Shown: one piece after another, positions 47,701 through 58,017 of the stretch | How positions within the stretch are numbered: the first letter of the stretch is position 1 | Layout: each line of letters begins with the position of its first letter | From: Centroberyx gerrardi | Lineage: Eukaryota; Chordata; Actinopteri; Beryciformes; Berycidae | Reading direction: 5' to 3' | DNA length: 64,000 nucleotides | Assembly: GCF_048128805.1 (NCBI RefSeq) | Contig: NC_136015.1 | Coordinates: 22,731,745-22,795,744 of the forward strand | The notes under the pieces: generated by a model | Told to the model about the DNA's origin: nothing | The model's input: only the letters and a program-made list of their open reading frames with translations | Database searches by the model: none | Position numbers and translations under genes: made by a program

Positions 47701-50700
47701 TTACCTTCATGTTTAACTTTCACCCCAGCGGCGCACTGATCCTGGCTGTAATACCTCCTGCTATCTACCTGGGTCTCTGCTTCAAGCTCAAGTCAGACAC
47801 TCAGATCCTTATTGCAGCAGTTATGAGCGTCGGCTATGCCTTCTTCATGTTGGTAGTGGTAATGTCTATTATAGGTAAGTGGACCTTAAGCCTAGCCACT
47901 CAATATCAGCCACAGAAAATAACATTTTGGCTGTAAATTAGAAAGTCCCGAGCCTTTTAAACTAAGTGCTGGCAAGTGTTTCTTTTTCTTGTCTTTCATT
48001 TTTCTTACATCTTTTAATGTTTTACACATCAAAATATTGATAAATGCTCCTGCCCTCTTTCTTGTGTAACCTTGTTTCTGGGAGTTTTGTTTGTCTTGAC
48101 TGAGAATCACTTTTTAAACTTTGTTTTAAAAAATGTTTTATACAAATAAGTGTATTTTTATTAGTATTATTATACTATTTGTATCATAAAAATAAGAGCA
48201 AGGTGTGGTGCCAAAGAGCTGATGTGTCAACCAATGTTCATTTCAAAATTTGGGTGTTGGCTGTGATTAACATTCCAATGTTTTGAGTTTTGAACCACAA
48301 CAACAACATAAACATAATTATGCAGTAGCCTTCTTGGGTGTATCATAGGAGATTACCATGCTACCATGAGTGGGTGGTGGCAGTAGCCTAAAGGTTAAGG
48401 TGCTGGCTGCTTTGAACCTTCAAATTTATCCGTCCTAATTTTTTATCCTCAATCAGGCACCATGGTGAAGGACAAAACCATCCTGACTCCCAGCAGCATC
48501 TTCATCATCGCCATGGCAATCCTTTACGTCATCACCGCGACAATGCATCCCCAGGAGTTTTTCCTGGTGTTTTATGGTTTCCTCTACATCCTCTGCATCC
48601 CAAGCGCCTATCTCCTATTGGCTATTTACTCCATGGTCAACATGAACAATGTGTCTTGGGGCACCAGAGAGACGATGCCTGCTGCTGGAGCTGCCACGCC
48701 TGCAGCCCCTCCACAAACAAGAGTCCAGAAAGGTAGACGCCAGTTTGAACCCTGAAGTAGAATAGAAAAGAACAGATCACATAGAACACATAACTGTTCT
48801 ATTAATATTTAATATATTATCAATTTGGCTCTGAATGGCCTATCAATACCAAACTTGGCACAAGCATCAACATTATGACTTAGTAACACCCACCAAGTGT
48901 GACATCGATAGCAAGGAATTAGAGCCAAGTAAAAACAAAATTTTGCTGCTATTAGGATGTCTTACTGATGTGTGTCTACCAGGTCTACATTTGATGTTAG
49001 TTTTCTTCGGAAGAGGATTAGGGCCACATGTGAAAAATTGATTTGAGTTCTGAGATTAATCTCAGAATTGTGAGAATAAAATCAGAATCCTGAGAATTCT
49101 TAGACTTTAGAACATTAATTTCAGAATTCTGACTTTATTCTTAGAATTCTGACTTTAATCTCAGAATCTCAGAATTCTGACTTTATTCTCAGAAATTTGA
49201 CTATAATTTCAGAATTCTGTCTTTTTTCTCAGAATTCTGACTTTAATCTCAGAATTCTGACTTTAAATTCAGAATTCTGACTATTCTCAGATTTCTGATT
49301 TTTTTCTGCCTTTTTTCTCAGAATTACAACTTTTTTCTCAGAGTTCTGACTTTAAACTCTGAATTCTGAGATTAATCTCACATACATTTTTCATGTGTGG
49401 CCCTAATCCTCTTTTGGAGTTTTCTGCTCTTTGCCCTCATGCAGTGGAAACTGGTGCATAGCTGCTTGCAGCTACTGTATATTTTCACTTTATGATTTGA
49501 GTCGACTGGACTGAAACTGAATTTACCCTTGCAGCCAGAGGTGCATTGGAATGGCTCCTCCTGCAGGCCAGATGCTGTAAAAACCCCTGCCAGAAGGGCA
49601 GTAGAGAAGAAGTCAGCATCAGCCAGGAGAACCTGATATCTGAGGTGGTACAACCTGTACCTCGACCCCAAAACACAGTTGTGGAGGATGTTGGGTCCAC
49701 TGTGGAGGAGCAGAGGTACGTTCTGAGGTGAAACACTGGAGTAGTTTAATATGTTTCCTGAGCTGTCAACCTGAAGTGTGAGATGGTTGAACAGGTGAAC
49801 GGTTGGATGGATGGACAAATGGATGTATGATATTATAATCACCTCAGTATTTTACTGACTTTGGTTTCTGATTTTGTTTCAGACAAGAGGAACCTCCTTT
49901 CATATGTCCTAATCAATGTAAGGCTAGACATTAACATCCAAACACTGACATTCCAGTAGACTCTCAGATGTCATGTCATGTTGTCTAAAATTCTTCAATC
50001 CCACCTCCATGCTCTTTCCAGGCTGGGTCTCACAACTACAGAGCATGTCTGATGACATGTACCTGCAAGAAGCAACACTTGACAAGGTGTGTAGGTCTCC
50101 CTTTATCACTTCAGCATAATTGTCTGCCTTTGAATCACATCTGAACAAAGGAGACTGTTATTATTTAATTTCTTTAAAATGAGGCTCACCATATATACTT
50201 GTCAAAAGTGGACAAGAATTACACTTATAATACAATTTATTATTTATTGTTATTTGCAGACATTGCACTTCATCAAATTACCTGACAAATAGAAATGCAA
50301 CAATGAATGTGGTTTGGAAGCACCAGCAAATATGGCTGGCATACAAAAAAGTTACTTTACTGCCCTGTCCATGACTTATAAGCAGCAGACATGATGTACA
50401 TGCAATATATGAAACTTTGTCTAATGTGTTTCTGCATTTCTTCCCAGGATGAGGAGGAGTTCTGGAGAGAACTGCAGACAAAGTACCTGGAACCTCTTCC
50501 TGAGGACAAAAAGAAACAGAAAAAAATCACCAATGACCTCCGAGAGCTCAGAAACAAGGTAGCTGTGTGTCCCAAACCACAGGAAGGAATTGAATTACAT
50601 GTACTTCAGTGTAATATCACTTAGCCAGAAAAAATGTGGTTCTTTGTTCTCGTCCATATGGGTTTAACTAACCAAAGGGGCTATTTTTGCCTTCAAAGCA

Positions 50701-53505
50701 GTTGTGCTTGCAAGAAATGTTTGTAGAACTTAACCTCCAATCTGCCCACAGGCTGCTGGCCACATAATTACATTACATTACTTTACATATTAAACATCAG
50801 TCGCCACACCCTATGCGCCTGCACCATGCACCACTGACTGCGCTTTGCACCATGTGCCGTCGATTCACGAAAATAGAGCGTGTTGGGCAATCAATGGCAA
50901 TCATTGGCACACTGTACAAGATGCAGTCAAATTTGCACCGCATGAATGCACAGGGCATGGCGACTGATTTTTGTTCATTTCATTGCCTGAAGCGCGCACC
51001 TGTACATCACCAATAGGTGTGATAGGCCTGGCTTCAATCATGACCAATCAAATCACCTCATTTCCTTCTATAGGGTACAACAGGTGGTGACATCACCTAG
51101 CACCAATGATGCAGCCAATAGGAGATGGCAATTTTAGTAGCATGCCTTTTACCACTAGATGTCAGGCTTTGCACAGATTTGGGTTTGGTGTTAAGTGACT
51201 CATCAAAGTTGAATGCAGTTAGCCCAATATACCTTGCCATCTTTACAACACAATGGAAATACGTTTTTGACTTTATTGTGACACTCTTGATTAATTTGTT
51301 TATGGGTAATGTGTTTTTAAGTCATCAAATGAATCAAATTAAATAATGGTTATAATACAAAGACATTACATGAAGTTCAGCACAAATAGGGCATTGTGGG
51401 TTGGAGTTAGCTCTCAATTTTGTTGGTGGATTTTCTTCAAAAGTCAAAGCTGGCAGTCTATGAAGCACAAGGACAGGAGAAGAGGAACAATTTCCCCACA
51501 TGGGCCAGGATTTAGTCCATGAAGTTAATCTTATCTTATTCTTTCTCATCATGCATAGATAACTTTTGTCTACTTCATCTGTAACGCCCTGTGGCTGGTG
51601 GCAACATTCACCCTCCAACTCTTCGAAGCCACCTTCACCATCCGCCTCCCCAAAGTCGACCTCGACCTAGAATTCACTGGAGAGTACATCGCCATCGACC
51701 CCGTCAGCTTCATGTTCATCCTGGGCTATGCCGTACTGGTTGTGGTCCAGTTTGTGGCCATGCTGTACCACAGGTAATCACATGGATAAGATCAAATGTA
51801 CAGTTTTTCACTACAATATTTGACATTCATGATGTTAATCCATTGCTTAATCTCATTTTAATCTAATTTTTGTTGTCTTTGTTCTTCCAGAATATACACT
51901 CTGATCCATTTTGTGGCCTTTGTAGACACTGAGTCCAAGGCTGCCAAGCAGGTATATTCTACTACTGCTGATACTACTACTATTACTGCTACTGTAACTG
52001 CTACTACTACTCCTGATACTGCTGCTACTGCGACTAATAATAATAATGATGTTAATAATAAACTCTATTTGTATATCACTTTCCTTAGAAACAAAGGTAC
52101 AAAGTGCTAAAAGGAACAAAGCAAACATGAACATTATGGTTTCCCTTGCTATTCAATAGATGTGCTGGGTTACCTTGGACTCAAATAATATATACCTATA
52201 TATTTTTTCAATGAGGCGATTTAGGTGGCTTCCAAACCTACATCGTTTGGTACAGATTTCACTTTTTGCTAAGCTCAGATCATTTTGACAGATGTGAACA
52301 CACCATGTGGACTCGGGCGTGGACCAAAAACTCATTTCTGGTGTGTGTTTTGTTGGTTCACGGCTGGTTGTTTGGGTTGTTTTTAGCCAAATTACAGCAA
52401 AGAGTAAAGATTTCACGACCCTAGCTTGGTTGGTAACTGCCGAGCCAGTAGCGACCGCGGCATCATTAACAATATTCTCACTAGCTAGAGTAAAACCTAC
52501 CGGCTGCCCCAGAGCGGAAATAGCCTACATCTGACGCAGAGCATTACATCGTCAAATGAAAAGACCCCCAGTAATACTGGGTTGTTCAATGGCAAGGTGT
52601 AGCATTATAATGTGAAAACATCCTCTTACTGCCAGTCTAGTTTAATTTTTGGTCCTCCTGCCAAAATATTTACCCAATATGTTTGCTTGATATTAGGCAA
52701 TGTGAAACAATACAGTGTAGCAACCTATCAAACTCTGGTTCGGACTTTAAAAGGACCATTACAGTGTAACCCTTAGTTTTATTTATTCTAAATACAGTTT
52801 AAGAGAAGCTTTTCCCCACTAAGAAAAAATTCCTGGGCAAACGGTGATGTATAACTGTATTTGTCCTTACGCTCATGGGTGTGTTGGATTTTAATGTGTA
52901 TGGTGCACAAGATGAGTGGGTTTTATCATGTCAGAACTATTCAGGCAGTGCCAACTAAGCTGTCAATCACAGACAAGCACGCTAAATTGACCTGCAAATA
53001 CTCCCCTGTAATTATCTAATCCACCATAGGTTCAATTGTCCTGTCGTGTGCCAAACTCCTCCCTTCTAATACTATGGTTGGGTGAGAACAATTAGTAATA
53101 GTCACTTGCCAAAAATGTTTGAGCTGGCAGCACGACGGCGTCGCGCTGTCGGCTCCCAGCCAGAAGGTCTGGGTTCGCTATACGTTCCCTTCCTGTGTGT
53201 GAATGGGAGTGTGAGTGTGCTTGTCTGTCTAATCTTTGTTGACCTGTCCAGCATTTCCCTGCCTTCCACCCAATGCATGCTGGGATAGGCTCCAGCCCCC
53301 CGAGGCTCCTAAATAGGAGCAAGAATAAGAAAATGAATGAAAGTTTGAGCCAGGTGTGGTGGCGTTCCTGTCTTCTAATCCTCATTCCAACCCTTCCCAG
53401 GTCCCAGATCCTGAAATCGATGATGATGATGATGATGATGACAGTGATGAGGTATTTTTCCCAAACCTATACTTCAGAAGTGAAGATGGTGGGACTCTGG
53501 TGTGA
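33901..53505 (+). CDS. chs1: Chitin synthase (family 2 glycosyltransferase), 22 coding exons
   Basis: Polymerises UDP-GlcNAc into chitin and extrudes it through the membrane. Exons: 33901-33926, 34801-34936, 36130-36318, 39764-40640, 41133-41316, 42134-42229, 42699-42860, 43662-43836, 44548-44649, 45377-45518, 45862-46062, 46202-46317, 47090-47258, 47695-47874, 48457-48732, 49535-49715, 49883-49917, 50022-50086, 50448-50558, 51559-51773, 51891-51951, 53401-53505. They sum to 3804 bases with consistent phases: 1267 residues, no stop. About ten N-terminal TM helices precede the cytosolic catalytic domain: CATMWHET, DGD (661-663), EDR (765-767), QRRRW (802-806). A C-terminal TM cluster with SWGTR (985-989) follows, then a soluble insert, two more TMs and an acidic tail. 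Metazoan-type layout. The start is the first ATG giving a donor in phase; an earlier exon is possible. Exon 14's start follows the computed reading frame. Confidence 0.93.
35523..35578. repeat. (AATAAG)n hexanucleotide repeat
   Basis: About seven AATAAG units, directly left of a LINE 3' end in chs1 intron 2. Confidence 0.9.
35579..35920 (+). mobile_element. LINE 3' end (L2/Rex-like)
   Basis: Encodes the end of a LINE ORF2 (GDRAFAITTPTLWNSLPLHI, then SFKNQLKTHLFKKAH) and then the tail GTAAAGCGTCTTTGAGTACT, AAAGCGCTTACAAATAAAAT and TTATTATTATT. 5'-truncated, in chs1 intron 2. Confidence 0.85.
37130..37620. mobile_element. SINE-like repeat in chs1 intron 3
   Basis: TAAGTCAAGTCAAATCAAAG, then TATAGCCCGATATCACAAAA and CTCAAAGGGCTGTACATAAA. 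Same family as at 28535. The right part has GGCGATTCCAGAGAAGAGGG, typical of the downstream body. Confidence 0.65.
37915..38060. mobile_element. Short repeat, copy A of a three-member family
   Basis: Contains CTGACATCTAATGGTAAAAA, then AATTGCCATCTGCCATTGGC and CAGCAGGTGGTGACATCACC. An inverse copy lies at 51068-51200, and a hairpin form at 44210-44349. Confidence 0.7.
38347..38895. mobile_element. hAT-like non-autonomous element, 549 bp
   Basis: TIRs TAGGGGTGGGCG at both ends. Flanks are ATGTGTGC (left) and ATGTGTTC (right), an 8-bp duplication with one mismatch. The interior has ATCGATAC-type motifs. It lies in chs1 intron 3. Confidence 0.82.
44210..44349. mobile_element. Near-perfect hairpin repeat, 140 bp
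   Basis: Left arm TTTGCTGCCATCTAATGGTT and right arm AACCATTAGATGGCAGCAAA pair for about 60 bp. Only a short loop (near 44270-44290) separates the arms. It lies in chs1 intron 8. Confidence 0.85.
44807..45214. mobile_element. MITE with 10-bp flanking duplication
   Basis: Starts AGGGTTAGACC and ends GGTCAAACCTT, flanked by TATGCACACT on both sides (44797-44806 and 45215-45224). The ATATCGG-rich interior matches the slc39a7 intron copy. It lies in chs1 intron 9. Confidence 0.85.
46584..46970. mobile_element. MITE with ~38-bp TIRs
   Basis: Inverted arms with ATTGGTTGAGTTAAACCTCA then TGGGCGGAGCCAAAGAA. The interior has many GCTAGCTA/AACTAACTTA motifs. A one-ended relative is at 56117-56460. 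It lies in chs1 intron 12. Confidence 0.85.
49011..49413. mobile_element. Inverted-repeat element filled by a palindromic minisatellite
   Basis: Ends AAGAGGATTAGGGCCACATG and its complement. The interior is a tandem array of roughly 20-bp units around TCAGAATTCTGACTTTAATC, itself containing the palindrome CAGAATTCTG. It lies in chs1 intron 15. Confidence 0.85.
51068..51200. mobile_element. Short repeat, inverse copy of the 37915 family
   Basis: CAGGTGGTGACATCACCTAG, then GCCAATAGGAGATGGCAATT and ACTAGATGTCAGGCTTTGCA, the reverse complement order of copy A. It lies in chs1 intron 19. Confidence 0.7.
53105..53340 (+). mobile_element. tRNA-derived SINE just upstream of the last chs1 exon
   Basis: tRNA-like head with CGCGCTGTCGGCTCCCAGCC and a degenerate B box (CTGGGTTCGCTATAC). 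The conserved body has CCACCCAATGCATGCTGGGA then TAGGCTCCAGCCCCCCGAGG, and an AAATGAATGAA tail. It ends about 60 bp before the acceptor at 53400. Confidence 0.88.
53401..53505 (+). other. chs1: chs1 last coding exon with acidic tract and C-terminal GTLV
   Basis: After VPDPEI a GAT run encodes seven or eight Asp, then SDE (CK2-like context), then FPNLYFRSEDGGTLV and TGA at 53503. The final T-L-V fits a class I PDZ ligand (S/T-x-hydrophobic). A possible donor GTATTT follows the codon for the Glu of SDE; if used, the tail would differ. Confidence 0.75.
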
Positions 53506-56500
53506 AGGAACAGAGCTTCATTCTGTAACAAGCACTTTCTTTTAGCACTTTGAAATGACTACTGTATGTGAGACAAAAGAGAATCATTATTAATATTATT
53601 TATATTGTTTAGTCAACTTGAGCTAGGTCCAGTTTATTTATAAAACCCTTTTAACAAACCGGCTTGTCGTGTGTGATTAGAGGAAATGAATGACACAAAT
53701 GCTGATGAAACTGTATAATGGTGATATAAGAGACAGAGCAAATACAACACAAACACAGAGCTTTGTTTGTGTGTGCAAATGTGTGTGTCTTAAGTTCTGT
53801 TAATGAATCAGTGTCAAAAGTGTTTCTCAGGTACTTGAAGATATCTTATATATCTCACAGATTTATTTTACTTTTGTGTGACTGCACTGGCACTGAGGTT
53901 TACAATGCAACATAATATGAAGAATAATAAACTAGGAGTTTACAAACAAGAATATAAGCAATATGAAGAGGAATGAAACTGTTGTGTGTCTATTGCCATA
54001 GACAATAAACTGACATTGTGTGTAATAGGAGGGAAATCTGCAGGGACATTGAGCAAGTCATAACTTGAATCCTGATTGTGTGATTTTTATAATGGGCAAA
54101 AATCAGGACAGTGTATTTCATGGTTGTTTCTAAAAATATAAAAGCCAATAATTACTAAAGGCAATAAAACTGTGTCTGATATGAGTGCTGGTCAACAAAA
54201 CATCCTTTAAAAACTATGAACACTGTTCAGAATGTATCCCAGATGTCAGCAACAATTATAATCCAAAGTAAGCAAAACTATCTTTTTTCCTAGTTGGACA
54301 TTTGGCCTTTAACCTTTGTTTGCGCTCCAAACCAAACAGTGGAGTACAGGAGGGAATTTCAAGCTCTAAGCATCTGTGGGGGGTCTGTTGGTTGCTTCAT
54401 TTCTGTCCCCTCTCCTTTGTCAGTTTGGGGAATCCCCCTTCACCCCAGTCCCCTCTCTCTACTGGGGTTTGGCTGTTTCACGTGCGCAACTGTACTTCCA
54501 TGCTAAAGATAATATTTTAAAAATATCAGGGGCCTCATGTATGAAAATGTATTCGGATGTAACTTTTAATGTCATCTTTTCCTGATTTCTAAAAATATCT
54601 GAGACGAAATAAAGCTGTGCATGCTTGTTAAAAGCGGTGTACATGTAATGCATAAACCACAAATGAACTTCAAGTTGAACGGACGTGAACGGTTTGCTTT
54701 GTGAACACAGCACAGCGGTCATTGTCCTATAAATAAAGCCAAGAGATGTGTGGTTTTCTGTGCTGCAAGCTTTTCAATAAGCAGTTTTACCTGTTTATAA
54801 TAATCAATAATGAGAGTTGGAAAGAAGGTGTGATTGTTAGTTTCTTTTTGTGTCTTTGTTGAACTTTTTTTTTATCACATACCTTGTTAAATATCAATAA
54901 ATTTGTCTTGCCTTGACTAATACAAATTTAAATGTTCTACAAACCTGAAATAATGCCTTAGTCATATTAGCATAATATTTAAATATAATAAAGATAGAAA
55001 GAGAAACAGACAATATTTTATGTGGTAGAAACACTGGTGGGAAATTTGAAATGGGTTTTGTGTTTTTTTCTTTCCGCTTTCACTACGAGCCAAGAAATGT
55101 GGCATTATAATCTCTAACAGCCAAATCTTATAATAAGAATGTATCACATTGTGTATTTTATTATATATATTATTTTTATTATAGATATAAGAACGTTTCC
55201 AAAACTGTAGCTCCCAAACTAAATTGCATATTTCACAATCATATATTTTCATGGTGGGGAGTGATGATATGTTTAATGATGAATCAGAGTGGATCAGCCC
55301 ATAAAAGTCTATAAATATGGAGCTTTCCCACGCTGCGTCACTTCTTATTAGAGTTGACGCACAGTCAAATTCTCACATTCCTTGAATTCTCCTGCTTTTC
55401 TCACTGTTATAAAACTGGAATAGTATCCTTGATTTGAGAAAAAAATTATGCACCTACTCAGTTCCTCAAGTCCAGCTGCCACAGGGCAAAAACATTCTCT
55501 GAATTACGTCACAAGAAAAGTGTCTCTATCTTATAATTTATAGGTCATAACTACCTCATGGTACACTGGGACTGATGCACTACTGGATACTCATTATACT
55601 GCATCTAAAGCTATAGCCATACTGTATGCCATGCCGCTGGAATACACAAAGATATTAAATGTTGACTTTATATTCATAGAATGTCCTGTATAGTCTGATG
55701 TATATCTTGCATTGTGGCTTTGCAATACGTCTCGGGGTCCTTGTATCGTGTAAGCTGTCAATATGTCATGAATTTGTTGTATAAAAGATAAAGTGATTCT
55801 GCTTCTGAATCTGGTTGTGAAACTTGCACAATGAGGTTTGGGCTTGACTCTACCAGGAAGAGAGACTGTGAGAGAGAGGAGAACTGCCAACACTTTGGTT
55901 CCTCAAGTCCAGTTGTGAGGATGCAGATCACATCCTCTTTTCCCTCTTTCGTCTCTGGCTGTATTAGTCTTCGTCTGTGTTTATATTTCTGGAGGAGGAA
56001 CTAGGTTACGCCAAGGCTTTTATCACAAATATATGGTTGTGGACAAAATGCTTTATTTCATTTTCATCTTTAGTTTTACAAACATTTCTCTGAGGCAGAG
56101 CTGCTCCGGAGACAGACTGTTTGAGTTAAACCTCAGTGGGCGGAGCCAAAGAACCAGTTTTTGGGAACACAATTTAGCTAACTGGCAAACTTGAATGCCA
56201 AAGAAGGAACTCTGGTCAAAATGTAAATATAAATGGTACTGGCTTCTTCTTATCGTTCATGACCGTGGCATTCATGCAGCAGGCTAGCTACCTATCTAGC
56301 TATAGGATAGTTTGAACTTGAAGGTCAGCTAGGCTAGGCTAACTAGCTAACCTAGATAACTTAGTATGGCTAGATTGTATTTTTTCAGTTAGTAGCAGAA
56401 AGCTTCATAATTTTAGCTTCCTCCTGTTGCCTCTTTCACTGGGCTTCAGCCTAATATTATGCCGTGTTCATGTTATATCGAAAGAAGTAGAAGATCAGGT

Positions 56501-58017
56501 TGACATCTCGTTGCTTCAACTTGGAAGCATTTACCTACTCGTTGGATTGCCCACAACCAAAATAAAGCTTTACTTATGAATTTAAAATCAACCAGACAGC
56601 CCACAGTACTCATTTTTCATGAGAATAGTTGATTGGTGTGAATATAACCGATAATCTAGATTTTTATTGTTTTGGCTGCCAACATTGGTGGATTTGCTGC
56701 AGTGGACCTTGTGGGAATTACAGAATTACAGAATTACAGAATACAGAATAACAACCTCCGAACCTCCCACACCCTTACACCCATATTTTCACATTACGGT
56801 TTCTCTACAGCCTTGCAGTATTTTCACAGTAACACTATTACATTTTAGACAAGTATGGGATTTACAAAAAAAAAAAAAAAGTCTGCCTTTCAACCTTTGT
56901 CGCCTCTCTCCTCTGTCTTTTCTGCCACTCACTACTGTACTATCCAGCAGAGCAGAAATGCCATAAAATCTTGAAAAAACATGAACCGCAGTCTATTTCA
57001 TGGCCCATTATAGAACAGTGAGTTCCAGCTAAACAATCTGATTGGTCAGACAGGCATGCAATGAATCTGTAGAGCATGCTGTGCTTTATGGATTGGTAGC
57101 TAAGCTGGTTGCTAAGATGGATCGGTATCCAGTGAGATAGTTATCCGTCTTTCCGATTTTGCTTTGTTTTATTGTACGTGTAAAAGCTGAAAAATGCTCT
57201 GCCTTTACTGAGATTTAAGTAATTTGGTAGCAACAACACTATTACTTACGAATACACAGATTTTTAATATAATGATAGATTAACATGAAAATATACAAAA
57301 AGAGACCAAGTGAGAAATTATTAGAAATGCTACAATGGAGATATTTAAATCCCCCCCAATTGACAAGATCTTAGGGACAGTTTCGATTTATCTAGCCTTC
57401 CATCTGACCCCTGACCATAAGAGTCATGACTAAAGTTATAGCTTTCCTTTCAACAGTCTCACTTCCCTCTGTCTTCCTTCTTGTCTCTCCAGCCTCACCA
57501 CAGTTCCACTTTTCATCTGTACTTTCATGCATCAAAGCAGCACATGCACACAGTGCCTAGCAAGTGTGAAACTTATATGGAAGGATATTTTATAAATGAA
57601 AGTATGAACCTGACATTGGTTTGTCACTTTATATCTTGTCCATATTGAGACCATTTATCCAGTGGAGTCAGCCTGTTAAACCAAGGTCAACAGTTTGTGG
57701 AATATAATTTCTTTGTAATTCTTTTAAAAATATACAACACATTTTTTACACTGTTCAACAAACCAAACTGGGGTGAATTTCCCCAAACTATTGAACATCT
57801 GGCTCATGTTTAGGACTTTGGATTTGCAAGCAGAAATTTTCAATTTCACCGGCACATATTTAAACCAATGTGAGGGGAAGAAAATACTTGCAGCCGTACA
57901 GTAGCACCGGTTACTGCTAACAATGGAACGAAGGGTAATCTTGATGCTTAAAGCTTAAAGATAAGTTAGGAGACACCAGCAGGGAGGCTCCACGTCAGAA
58001 TCACATCCAAGGCGGCA
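53506..58017. other. chs1 3' flank and convergent intergenic region
   Basis: No gene recognised. Possible AATAAA signals for chs1 near 53926, 54004 and 54607. A truncated MITE copy lies at 56117-56460, and an ACAGAATT short tandem repeat near 56718-56752. The GPCR reads toward this region from the other side. Confidence 0.5.
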
